From: Pseudovirgaria hyperparasitica
Taxonomy: Eukaryota > Ascomycota > Dothideomycetes > Acrospermales > Acrospermaceae
Direction: 5' to 3'
Length of the DNA stretch: 64,000 bases
NCBI RefSeq assembly: GCF_010093815.1
Contig: NW_022985555.1
Location: forward strand, 1,365,727 to 1,429,726
Positions within the stretch are counted from its first letter, which is position 1. Each line of letters starts with the position of its first letter. Positions 37,362-48,000 of the stretch are shown here, piece after piece. The notes under the pieces were generated by a model. It ran no database searches. It saw only the letters and a program-made list of their open reading frames with translations, and was not told the DNA's origin. The position numbers and the translations under genes are program-made.

Positions 37362-38783
37362 ATGACTGAGCCGCTTCGAATTGCCATTGTGGGCGGCAGT
37401 ATTGCCGGATGCACACTTGCTAATGGTCTTCTCAAATACAAGCATATCACGTTTGATGTATTTGAAAGCAAAGACAGCTTTCGGGAGCGAGGCGCTGCAA
37501 TTGCAATGCATACCAACGCCTTAGCTGCCCTGAGATGCATGGGCATGGAACCGGACCGCATTCTGAAAGATGGACATGGTAATAAGAGAGACAGTCTGAG
37601 GACCATAGCTGTATGTGGTCTCCTATACTCAGTGGCAATGCAGAAGAACAAGTTTAACCAAGAGCTCCTGTGTTAGGGAGTGGGTGATCACAAGGGAGAA
37701 CATTTCCTTGAAACCATTGACGGGCCTTGGGGAATTGGTGAGAATCAAGCAAGCAAATTTGCGTGATTGCAATCTCATTCGTGATACAGGCAGACAACAA
37801 TTACTAGAAGAACTTGTCAAGCCTCTACCTAAACAGAGATTGCACTGCAACAAGAAACTGGTCTCGATCACTGAGAATGATACAGGTCCACTTGTATTAC
37901 ACTTTGCGGATGGAAGTATCCATGTAGCCGATGCTGTATTGGGGTGCGATGGGTATCGATCCAGAGTTAGAGAAATAATTCTCGGTAAAGACCACGCAGC
38001 AGCTGAGCCAGTATTTGCCGGCTTTTGGGATGCCCGTGGACTCATACCCACTGAACAGGCTGTAAAGCAATTCGGGACTAACATCATCGACCCAAGAGAC
38101 TCAGCATTGTCTGCTGTTGTGGGGAACAATTGTTTCACTCTTTCTGGTCAGATTGACAGTGGTAAGATGTACTTCATCACCGTGTCTGGGAGTGCACCAA
38201 AAGATTGGGATGAGACCGCGTGGAAAACAGAGCTGAAGAGGGAACATCTCGAACGAACATACGCAGGCTGGGACGAACAGTTCCGGACTGGTGTCATAGA
38301 TTGTATCATGACAAGTGGTCCGGGTGTCGTCTTCAATCAGTGGGAATCTCAACCTGCACCTACCTACTTCCGCAACAGGATCTGCATGCTTGGAGATGCT
38401 GCGCATGCGACATCGAATTGGTGAGATATGAGATCCTATCTCGAGGTCGAAGCTCACAGATCGATAGGCTAGGCCAGGGAGCGGCTATGGCAATCGAAGA
38501 TTGTATGGTTCTCTCTAAGCTGTTCGAGTTGGTCAAGCATAAAGAAGACTTGATTATAGTATTCAAAGCATTCGACCGCACACGTCGCGCTGCAAGGCCA
38601 GATATGATCATCGAACAAAGTCGTTTACTAGGTCAGATCCTGACCGGTCAGAAGGGCTTGGATCCTGCCGCCGTGCAACAGTATGATATGCAAAGGAGAA
38701 GACTGGAGATCTTGAATTACGATGTTACAATCGAGATACGGAAGGCACTCGAATCATTTCATCACTTCAAGAGCAACAGTTGA
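37362..38783 (+). CDS. FAD-dependent aromatic monooxygenase (salicylate hydroxylase/UbiH type)
   Basis: 418 aa from four exons (introns 37611-37676, 37738-37789 and 38421-38467). The N-terminal Rossmann motif is IAIVGGSIAGCTLANGL. The first two introns sit close together, and a naive reading shows a stop and a frame change there. With both removed the frame continues through PWGIGRQQLLEELVKPLP as in class A flavin hydroxylases. The second FAD motif is MLGDAAHA (G305-D306), followed by LGQGAAMAIED rebuilt across intron 3. The enzyme should hydroxylate or epoxidise an aromatic or meroterpenoid substrate with NAD(P)H and oxygen. It opens the run of biosynthetic genes at 37-45 kb and ends 24 bp before the convergent sulfotransferase gene. 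Confidence 0.85.
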
Positions 38784-38806
38784 TGGTCAAGTTCTTATCT
38801 ATATGT

Positions 38807-39809
38807 TTACGATAGTTTCATAGAATGTAAGTATTCGTAGTCGGGCCACGACTCATTGACTCTGCTTGCAAGCTGTGCAGCTCTCTCTGGACCGAAGGTC
38901 TTCTTCCAATCGAGCTCTCTGTCTTCGAGTGTCACGCCGAAGGACGTCTTACTGCGATCAATACCAACTGAATCTGAGATACTCTGAAGAAATCGCTTGA
39001 ATCGCTCATTAGACAAGAATTTTTCAGGCGTCGGGCTGGCTTCCCAAGCCCAAAGAAGCTGTTCCTTATCCATGCCAACAATATCGCAAAGCTTCCCGAT
39101 CACTTCTGGATGCTCGATGACGTCGTCCGCGTCCACAACGATTGGTGTAGTCGAAGCGGTAGCGTGATTCTTGTACCAATCGAAAATATGTCTTTGGAAT
39201 CTGAGCGTCGTATAGATCTTCGCGTACTGAGACTCGAGGTCTGGATACGGCTCTCCCTCCGCCATGAGCCAGCTCTCGAATACCAGAATCGGACTGCGAA
39301 TCAAGAACAGGGGACGCCAGGACAGCATGAGCTCATCAGAGAATATAGTTGGGTTAGATTTTGCTTCTGAATTGATAAGCCCATTCATTCCGTTCACGAT
39401 GGCGCTTGATCTGGTTGGTGATACACATTCGTCGCCGTATGCTACTTCTACTGGTGTGACAAGATGTGCGTGGTCCTTCAGCAGCAAGTGACGGTGCTAT
39501 ACATATCGCTCAGAATATAGGCTTTCTTTTCGGTCATAGGGGTCCTCTTACGTCGCGTAAAGAATCCCGGACAAAAGTGTGCAAGTGGTTGTGGCCATGA
39601 TTGATGAGCTTAGTATGCTCAGCCCATGTTGCCCTGGACACCTTCTCTAATGCTATTCCATCGAAAGTGTCTCGGGTGTACTGGTGTGCATCAAAGAATA
39701 TATAGTCCGATATGTTCCAATCTGGCTGCTTAGAGAGGATTCGTGTCAACAAATTCGACGCTGTTCTCGGATGGCTGAATAAAAAAACTCGTTTTTGATC
39801 CCAAGTCAT
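38807..39809 (-). CDS. Sulfotransferase-family protein (PAPS-dependent)
   Basis: 315 aa from two exons (intron 39497-39551, phase 0). The P-loop-like 5'-phosphosulfate motif is at the start: RVFLFSHPRTASNLLTRIL, residues about 7-25. The second nucleotide contact looks like PLFLIRSPILVFESW, the R-x7-S 3'-phosphate motif. The remainder matches the fungal group with a DADD-type acidic stretch and the WP-DYEYL end. Members transfer sulfate from PAPS to small hydroxylated molecules. In fungi some assist secondary metabolism, either as sulfation or as an activating step for elimination (family knowledge). It lies tail-to-tail with the FAD monooxygenase, so the two probably serve one pathway (inference). 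Confidence 0.75.
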
Positions 39810-40609
39810 TTCTGAGTATTTTCACACCTTCCACTCATTCGTTGAAAGTATCGATGGTACCCAAGAGAAAATATAACAAGGTTATTCCTATGCCAGAACC
39901 CTTAGTACTATTTATTTCGTATGCATATGAGAACATCTTTGACTCCTGAAGGCAATCGAGCTGCACAATCCCTTCTTGGCAAATAATAATCGGCAGGTCC
40001 CGAATCCTTCGATCTCAGCTGACACTAGCCAATGAAGGCGCTCGTATCTGCAGCTAAAGCACGACGATCTGCTGAGAGGCAAATGCTGATTGGACACACT
40101 AATGTCAGTGGCTATCACTACTTGCAGTAGCGTGGCAATCTAGACGAAATAGGGACTAATCGATACCACTGCAACTCATCGCAAAATCAAAAGAAATGTA
40201 GGGACGGCGTGATCAGGAAAAAGACACGCTCCGATTTCCGGGATTTGTGTATTGCCATGATTGCGCTTGTTACGCACAATCGACAGTTTGCGAAATTATG
40301 AGTTGCACAATTACGAAGGCGATTCCCACGGTTATTCAAGTTGAATTTCGAGGAACATCACACGATATACTAGTAGATTTATTTCTTTGACTCATTTCAG
40401 CCAAAGCGCATGCCACCAGTTCACAAACCTCTGACATCATGGTGTATACATGGTTCGAAGCTTGTGCGATTAGTTTTAATCCTCACCTTCACCATGTGGA
40501 CCTGTGCTCTTAAGATCAAAGCTAGCTATCTGTTCTCCACCAGATCATCGCGAGTCCTGTCAACGACTGTCCTTCCTTCACCCTCGCCGCACGTCCACAG
40601 TGGTTCACA
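39810..40609. other. Divergent promoter region
   Basis: Separates the divergent sulfotransferase and aminotransferase genes, about 800 bp. AT-rich around 40130-40390. No motif that I can name. Confidence 0.45.
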
Positions 40610-41779
40610 ATGAGAATTCGCGCGTCTCATCCAGTTCTTCTCACTCCAGGCCCCATCGAGACCGACGATGATGTCCTTCTGGCCATGCAACACTACTCCG
40701 AGAGTCACGTTGGACAACCTTTCGTTGAGATATTTGGTGAAACGCTGACCATGCTGCGAAAAGTCCTACAGACCACCGATCCGGGAAGCCAACCGTTCAT
40801 AATCAGTGGATCTGGAAGTTTAGGATTCGATCAGGTAGCCACCAACGTCCTCGGACCGAAGGATAACGTTCTCGTGTTGAACGTCGGATATTGGGGCGAT
40901 TCGTTTGTGGAATGCCTTCGTATGTATGAGGTTGAGGTTGATGAGATCAAAGCGCCGCTTGGCTGTCAACCCGGGCTTTGGGAGATCGCAGCGAGGTTGA
41001 GGAAACGGAACTATAAGGCTATCACCATCACTCATGTGGATACAGCCACTGGGGTTCTCTGCGATATACAATCGATAGCAGCACTCGTCCGCAGCATTTC
41101 TCCAGACACCCTAATCATCGTAGATGGTGTTTGTAGTATTGGTAGCGAGGATCTGAGGTTCGATGCGTGGGGTTTGGACGTCGTGATCGGCGCTTCTCAG
41201 AAAGCGCTGGGAGCACCCGCAGGCTTGTCTATATCCATGGTATCTAAAAGAGTTATACAAGCGCTCGAAGGTGGCAGGTTGAAATCGAGAAGCTTCTATT
41301 GCTCCTGGAGTAGATGGCTGCCTATTATGCGAAATTATGAGGCGAAGAAGCCGTCTTACTTTGCCACTCCACCATCTCAACTGGTTCGTGCGTTGCACGT
41401 TTCTCTAAGCCAGATCACGTCTCACTCCATTCAAGAGCGCCTTCAACAGCACAGGAGGGCTTCAGAGATTGTGAAGAATGCAATCAGTACCTTGGGACTG
41501 AGTCAAGTGGCGCACAATCCGACAGACCAGGCCCACGGTATGACAGCCTTCTATCTACCTATAGGTCTTGAAGCGGAGCAAATTCTACCAAAACTTGCTC
41601 GAAGGGGAGCTATACTGGCTCGTGGACCTCAGGCGGAAATTGCTGGACAATATATCCGATTTGCACATATGGGGGTGTCAGTGGTAGATCCCAGACGAAG
41701 AGATATAGAGATCGGGATTGAGGCATTGAACGATACCATTCGCGAACTGCGATCTACGCTGAAAATTAGTTCGACTTGA
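40610..41779 (+). CDS. Class V aminotransferase, alanine-glyoxylate aminotransferase-like
   Basis: 389 aa, single exon, complete. It begins with LLTPGPIETDD, the conserved start of AGT-type enzymes. It has SGSGSLGFDQ for cofactor phosphate binding, IIVDGVCSIGSEDL for the pyridine-ring Asp, and ASQKALGAPAG with PLP lysine K198. It ends with IRFAHMG, matching the substrate-arginine strand. It should be an active PLP aminotransferase, using alanine, serine or a related donor. Housekeeping AGTs are peroxisomal; no peroxisomal C-terminal SKL is present (the end is ISST), which fits a pathway enzyme. Located in the biosynthetic run between the sulfotransferase and the P450 relic. Confidence 0.85.
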   Translation: MRIRASHPVLLTPGPIETDDDVLLAMQHYSESHVGQPFVEIFGETLTMLRKVLQTTDPGSQPFIISGSGSLGFDQVATNVLGPKDNVLVLNVGYWGDSFVECLRMYEVEVDEIKAPLGCQPGLWEIAARLRKRNYKAITITHVDTATGVLCDIQSIAALVRSISPDTLIIVDGVCSIGSEDLRFDAWGLDVVIGASQKALGAPAGLSISMVSKRVIQALEGGRLKSRSFYCSWSRWLPIMRNYEAKKPSYFATPPSQLVRALHVSLSQITSHSIQERLQQHRRASEIVKNAISTLGLSQVAHNPTDQAHGMTAFYLPIGLEAEQILPKLARRGAILARGPQAEIAGQYIRFAHMGVSVVDPRRRDIEIGIEALNDTIRELRSTLKISST

Positions 41780-42009
41780 GGAAAATGCTTTCATTCTACC
41801 TCTAGTAGAAACAATGTGGAGCAGACCTCCGAGCCGCAACGCAGCCAGGACCGACCGTGTGTCTACTTAACGTATATTTGGTGTTCACGGGTCTCCGAAA
41901 CTGAACAGCTGAACGTGGATGCGGTCGAACACTTACAGTACCCACAACGATATCCTCCATTGTACCTTTCGAACCAGGAGAAAGCCGCCAATCTTAGCTC
42001 TGCAGCGAT

Positions 42010-43480
42010 TCAAATAGTATGCCCTTGAGAGAGTGCGACGCAAAATATCACCTGGGACAAGCGTGTCTGCCAATTCCAAGGCTCAGCTCTCTTCGGGTAA
42101 TGGAGATATACTGGAGCACAAATCAGTTCCGTAACAGCTGGCAGAGGAGCAAAGCTTACTAGCAACTCTAGTATCATTACCGCAGCACGTCGCTTCGACC
42201 AAGGTCTCAACTCGTGAAACTCGTGAAGAGCCTCATAGTTGCTTTCCGCTACATTCTGCGAACGATTTGATCTTGATATGGGTACCGTCTGGTAGAAGTA
42301 GACCAGTTCCGAGATGCATATCAGCTTGACACCGACAACCTCCTGACGCAAGAAGCATAGAGTATAGGCGCCATCCATCTTTCAGTACACTGTCAAATTT
42401 CTGCACGTGGACCAAGCTGCGTTTTTCGTAGCACTGTGAAGCTATAGTGCCAAGCACAGAGTCATTTTCATCTCGCAGCTCTTTCATTGGATTATGGTGG
42501 AACGCTATGTCAAGCATCAATGCGTTCGCTAAGGCGTGAGTTGTTGCGCCTGAGATCGAGAGCAGTTTTTGGGCAACTTGTTCCTCCTTTTCCACGGTCT
42601 ACAGCAGGGAACTGATCGATTCTTCGCTCGCCGAGACTTTCTTGCTGATATTTTTCATCTTGAGTCTGTGGTTTATCGGTACTATGCGCTGTTAACATTC
42701 GTATACTTGCCTCTTCTGTCAACCAATCTTGTAGCCTCGATACTGCTCGAAGGGCCTATGCCAGCTTTTATGGTCACGAGTCATTGCTGCTCACACGACC
42801 CAATCGAGGGTAAATGCTGCACAAAGTTTGATCCACTCGTCATAGAGGACTTCAAGTCTCTTGAGAACCTGTCCGGTGAAACGAGACATGAGCTTGATTG
42901 TGTTTCTCTGCGGCGGCACGAGCCATGATGCATTTGTAGCGTTGGTTGGGATGCACGATGCTGTGGCTGGTCAAACTTCGCCGTCTATACTCTGGACAGC
43001 TTTGTCGATCTGGCGAGTGACATACTAGCTTACAGATGCAGCTGCAACCAGTACGTAACTACCATCTTCGCATATCGTAAATGGGACTGAACGCAATGTC
43101 TTCTTCCACAGAGACCCCTGTCATCGTCAACATCTTTCACTTCTTTGTATAGCGTTGGTGGAAGGACCACTGCGGTGAGACGATCTGTGCCCCTACAAGT
43201 TGGGCATCCGAGATACTTTGAGCTGTCAGTTTGGTCGCAGAGACAATTGACTGGAAACGCACCTTTCGCACCACCTTCCAAGTAGCCTTTCTCGTTCTTA
43301 TTGCAGGCCCCGCTTGCCAAAGTAAGGAATATATCTGGACGCAACTTGACGACCACAATACCACAGTACGTTCTAGACCCTACCAGCACATGCAAGCATT
43401 AAAATGAGAATAGCGACGCTAGTGAATACAGTGATGAAGAGGGTACACTCAAGTTTTCTGGTTTGAAGCTGTATTGTCAA
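42010..43480 (-). pseudogene. Decayed cytochrome P450 gene
   Basis: Recognisable P450 pieces occur in correct order on the minus strand but in shifting frames. An N-terminal hydrophobic segment (FTSVAILILMLA) comes first, then NKNEKGYLEGG, AVVLPPTLYKEVKDVD, VSVEEDIAFSPIYD and DEWIKLCAAFTLD. These are followed by DWLTEEAS, the I-helix region VAQKLLSISGATTHALANAL, the K-helix region FDSVLKDGWRLY and LLLPDGTHIKI. The end keeps AAVMILELLVS and YLHYPKRAEPWNW. The ExxR motif reads DGWR, the PERF region is nearly gone, and the heme-cysteine loop is not recognisable. Several frameshifts and stops separate the pieces; no intron set restores one frame. It resembles P450s of fungal meroterpenoid and diterpenoid clusters. 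Limits are approximate. Confidence 0.72.
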
Positions 43481-44092
43481 ACAATGAGTTTTAGAGTCAG
43501 CACAGCTAGGCCAGCTGTTTGATACATTTGGGTGGTTCGATAATATACTCAGCCGTAAGGCTGTGTGTGCCACGCTCACTATTGAAAATTGGAGAGACGG
43601 GAAGTGCCTGTCGTTCAGATGACTGCTATTTACGCTAACCAAACCTATCATCAGGAAACATATAAGCAATCGTGACGATGATAGGCCTTCATAGACTGTT
43701 TAAGACCGGGATAGTGTGCACATAAGCCGTCATATGTTCAAGTGATCTGATGAATAATCAAATATTTGTATAGTGATTCAAGCTAATAATTAGATTGAAA
43801 AATGATCGAGCTAGCATCGGGGCCAACTAAGCCAAGAATGGGGGAGATCCTCTATACGAACGAGCTAGATTCTCCCCGTAATCGTAAATTACTAGTACTT
43901 CTAAATGTTCTCAAGGGAGAAAAGTTTTACACATTTTCGCATTCATGTCAGGCCATCTCACGTCTTGGCATAAATTGCAAACCTATAGTCCAACGTAACA
44001 GAGGGATACAAGAACATATATAATAGAGGAAAGGGGCGCTATCATGGAGTGTTTAGCAGTGATATTCGTCGCGCCGTTTCTATATCTTCAAT
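43481..44092. other. Intergenic, upstream of the UbiA gene
   Basis: AT-rich, holds the promoter of the prenyltransferase gene. No supported frame. Confidence 0.45.
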
Positions 44093-45073
44093 ATGAGTAT
44101 CACGCCCAAGACGAAAGCTATGACTACCAGAGAAAGGAAGCTTAAGGGTCCATCTTCAAAGACGTACTCAGCCTTGGGACCCTACCTTCAGCTCATGCGT
44201 GTCGACAAACCAGCTGGCTTGTACGCAATCTACCTCCCATTCGTCTACGGCCTCTTGCATGGTGCAACAATATCACATCCGCAGCAGGCTCCGTCCCCCC
44301 TGCGTGTCGTCTTCCTTGCTCTTGTCTTTCTCGTTGGGAGCATATTGTCGCGCGCCGCAGCTTGCACATGGAATGACTATGTCGACCAAGACTTCGATCG
44401 ACTTGTGGCACGAACACGTAAACGGCCCATTGCCCGCGGCGCAGTGTCCAACACCCAGGCTCTTCTCTTCATGGCAGCGAGCGCCATAGTTGCGGTCACG
44501 TTACTGATGCTCTTGGCTCCTGCTGCTCGTATATACGCGTTGCCAATTACAGTCCTGTCGACGCTGTACCCGTTTGCCAAACGGTTTACAAATTATCCAC
44601 AACTGGTTCTTGGCTTCCCCTTTGCACTGGCCGTGCCTATGGCAAGCAGTGCTGCGGGCAACATCGACTATGGCAAGCTGCATTGGTTTGCCGGTGAAAC
44701 CTTGTCGATGGTCTCTTTCTTCACCGCGATCATCGTTTGGACCATATTGTACGACACGATTTACGCATTTCAGGATTTGAAAGATGACGTCAAGGCAGGG
44801 GTCAAGTCGACCGCCGTACGCTTCTCGGCCAGGCCAAAGATTATGCTGTCGATTTTAGGAACAATTCAGGTCTGCCTACTCTTCATGGCAGGCTATTATG
44901 CTCAGTATAACCTTGGATATTATCTCACCACATGTGCTGGTTGCGCGATTGGTCTGGCTTGGATGATCTATCGAGTAGACCTGGGTAGTCCGGAAAGCTG
45001 TGGGTCCTGGTTCAAAGCAAATTTCTGGATTGTAGGATGTCCATTGGGTGCAGGACTGTTACTTACTTACTAA
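44093..45073 (+). CDS. UbiA-family aromatic prenyltransferase
   Basis: 326 aa, single exon, an integral membrane enzyme with about eight or nine spans. The first prenyl-diphosphate motif is NDYVDQDFD (N94 to D102), followed by RTRKRPIARGA. The second is DTIYAFQDLKDD (D221 to D232), with KSTAVRF after it. Both magnesium-binding loops are complete, so the enzyme should be active. It transfers a prenyl chain to an aromatic or polyketide-like acceptor. YLQLMRVDKPAGLYAIYLP and the close fit to 4-hydroxybenzoate prenyltransferases place it with meroterpenoid-pathway enzymes as well as with CoQ synthesis. The N-terminus lacks a strong mitochondrial presequence and the gene neighbours biosynthetic enzymes, so a secondary-metabolite role is favoured. 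An internal ATG at 44120 is an alternative start. Confidence 0.87.
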   Translation: MSITPKTKAMTTRERKLKGPSSKTYSALGPYLQLMRVDKPAGLYAIYLPFVYGLLHGATISHPQQAPSPLRVVFLALVFLVGSILSRAAACTWNDYVDQDFDRLVARTRKRPIARGAVSNTQALLFMAASAIVAVTLLMLLAPAARIYALPITVLSTLYPFAKRFTNYPQLVLGFPFALAVPMASSAAGNIDYGKLHWFAGETLSMVSFFTAIIVWTILYDTIYAFQDLKDDVKAGVKSTAVRFSARPKIMLSILGTIQVCLLFMAGYYAQYNLGYYLTTCAGCAIGLAWMIYRVDLGSPESCGSWFKANFWIVGCPLGAGLLLTY

Positions 45074-46072
45074 GAAGATCTTTTCCTGGGGTAAGGGGAT
45101 GTGATTGATTGGGCTGGTGCATTTAATCTCACGCTACTGTATAATGTTGAATGAAGTTGTTGTATTGAGTAAAGAGATGAGTCTGTAAAAACCGGTTTTA
45201 AGTACGCAGCACTAAGTACTAGTGTGCCTTAAGAGAGTAGCTCTTTCCACATATCATATAGCTAATACGTAATTGAACAAGACTATCAGGGTCTCCGACG
45301 TTGAATCTGCACCGGTAGCGGGCAATGATCTTTCACTACTAACATGCCCTGCTACTTTCTTGAACTTCAACCTTCATTACTCACATAGACATTCTGTTAC
45401 CACTGTGATATCAGTTTTTCTATTTAACTCGCAATTCTTTCGCATGTCCTTGGTCGGCAACATAGCTTCATCGTACTTGCTACTGTGGTAATATTCGCTG
45501 GTTGGAGTTATACTCGCTGGCTATAGTGATCTTCGTTATAATTCTACGATTCTACTTTTTTCACTTCACATACAACATAATCTTCCCAGCTGTAGTCTAA
45601 CCAGTCCCTCCCCCTTGATTCCCGAGCTAACATACACTTCGTCAAGTCTGGACGTCATGTTGGTATCTACCAAACAAAACAAACACCATCATGCAACCCC
45701 CTCCTTCTCTAGCCAGATCTATAAATACACCTGCTTAGATACATACACCAGAAATACCCGGCCATAGCCCGTAACCCATCATCACAACCTCGATCACAAT
45801 AAGCCTCCACAACACTAAGCTTCTACTACAACGACCCAACCCCACTCTTTGAGCAGCATGTAACAGGAACAACAGACAAGCAGAGGTACATCTACAGCTG
45901 CAAGCCTGAAACCCCCAAGCAGACCACATTGCCACTACATATGTAAACCTTACTTACCGTAATCCAGGAAAATACAATCTGCCCTGCCTTTGTCGATCCC
46001 TAATCATGAACAGCCGCAAAGCTAGCCATCTACATGCCACAGAGCATTCCGCTCTCTACCAGGCGTGCATAT

Positions 46073-46115
46073 GATTTGATTATTCTAATATGCAGCATAC
46101 TAGAATAATCAAATC
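46073..46115. repeat. Perfect 15-bp inverted repeat (hairpin)
   Basis: GATTTGATTATTCTA at 46073-46087 is the exact reverse complement of TAGAATAATCAAATC at 46101-46115, with a 13-nt loop. It could be the terminal part of a small inverted-repeat element or a transcript hairpin. No target duplication was seen. Confidence 0.7.
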
Positions 46116-46309
46116 TCATCACGGATTCTACTGTCCATGATGAGCAATATGCTTGCTATACTTCAATCTCTCTCTACACATACATACACTCTCTATATCT
46201 AAACCCACACCTCGAATCCCTACTACCCCAAAACACTAAAAACCACCACAACACCTCCTCGCACCCTATTATAATCACACCATACAACTCGCGCAATCCT
46301 CAAATACCC

Positions 46310-46526
46310 ACTCCAACACTCCAACAAAGAACCAATCCAACACTCCAACAAAGAACCACTCCAACACTCCAACAAAGAACCACTCCAACAAAGAACCAAT
46401 TCACCAAAGAACCACTCCAACAAAGAACCAATTCACCAAAGAACCACTCCAACAAAGAACCAATTCACCAAAGAACCACTCCAACAAAGAACCAATTCAC
46501 CAAAGAACCACTCCAACAAAGAACCA
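46310..46526. repeat. Minisatellite, 32-bp unit
   Basis: Four exact 32-bp copies run from 46385 to 46512, each made of two half-related pieces, CCAACAAAGAACCAATTCAC and CAAAGAACCACT. They are flanked by partial copies, and to the left by shorter variants containing CACTCCAA. The half-unit kinship suggests growth from an ACTCCAACAAAGAACCA core. Non-coding in all frames that matter. Confidence 0.85.
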
Positions 46527-46768
46527 AAACTGTAATTTTCCAACACAACATCCGAAACAAGAACTAAAAAGATAACGAGCCCTCGAACGATCCTTAGAAT
46601 AGGACAGACGTAGTAGGTACTAGATAATGCTTTACTCATAGATTATATATCTCATGTCTCATGTCTCACGAGTCCTAGAATTCAATATCTATTGCACTAC
46701 AACAGGCCATTACGAAGTCACATTCCCACATACTAAAGACTAGGCACTTACTCAATACACAGTCACCT

Positions 46769-46792
46769 TATATATATATATATATATATATA
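46769..46792. repeat. (TA)12 microsatellite
   Basis: Uninterrupted TA dinucleotide run of 24 nt, useful as a variable marker. Confidence 0.95.
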
Positions 46793-48000
46793 CATGTAAT
46801 GAGCCGCCCATTAAGCACCAAGCACATAGATAACAAGCAGGACAACATAGTTAATCTCTCACACGATGATACACACATATAGACTAACACCTACTTACAA
46901 AATCAAATCCCTAGATAATAGCGACTATCCATCTACCCGGCAACTATATACTCATATAATACCTCTACAACACGACCGAATCTGGCCTCGAACGTATACT
47001 CTTCACCACCTACTTCCTACATATAACACGCTGTCCGAACGAACCTTAGAACATACACTCTTACTACCTTATTCCTTATACACAGATACTATCCGAGCCT
47101 TGAACAAGGTGATATATATAGCATACCAGTCCACTACTACTCGTCCATGAGTAAAGAAATACATTTCAAAGCCTACCAAGCTAGTGATACTCAGATCTTA
47201 CTTATAGGGGGTTTGGTACCATCTCTATCCGAGGACATAGGTAACAGCTTTTACTATATAATACTGCTTGTCTTACTAGACTATACAACTGCTATTCCTT
47301 CAATTCTATAACAGAGCGTCCAAAGTAAAGACATAGATATTAAAGGTATATACAGCATAAAATTACAAGCCAGCAGCTACTAAAAAGATAAAAAAAAGTA
47401 AAGAAAACTCTACATTAATTACTAACAGGGATAAGACCCAATAGAATGATGATACAAGTATAAGCACGTACACATACATAATCAAGGTTATTTTTTTAAA
47501 GAAAACAAGTCAAGCAAAATCTCCGTCTCCCATCGTCGGTAAAGAGAACGGAACTTGACACCGCCAACCATAATCCCCCCCCCGACCCCCCTTTTTCCTC
47601 GCCATCACAACGACTACCGGCAGTGCCGGATGCTCCGGCCCAACTAGCCCATGTACCGAACTCGTTTCAGCCTCCCAATTACCCAGAAAATCCTGCATCT
47701 GGAGTCTAAAACATTCCCGCAGAAAGGCCTGGACGTCATTCTTTAGAGTGTGTGTGCTCTCGAACCGACGAATACTTGCAGTAATTATACCAACCCGCGT
47801 GCCAGGCCAGTCAGTCAGCGTAGCCTGACATTATTTACCCAAGGCTTACGAAGCGTGATGTCTAATTACGTCACACGGTGTTTCCGGCATTTCACCGTCT
47901 GAAACGAACGTCTAACCCGGAGGACAGGCTGTATGCAGTAGACGGGGTCAAGTGGCCAGGAATAGATACTTCCAATAATAACTCCCAGACCGCACCGTAC

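Larger units (their letters stand above)
45074..48000. other. Gene-poor AT-rich repeat region
   Basis: No gene recognised. High AT, frequent stops in all frames and several tandem or inverted repeats (listed separately). It marks the right edge of the biosynthetic run. The pattern is compatible with old repeat-induced decay, but no parent element can be named. Confidence 0.5.
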
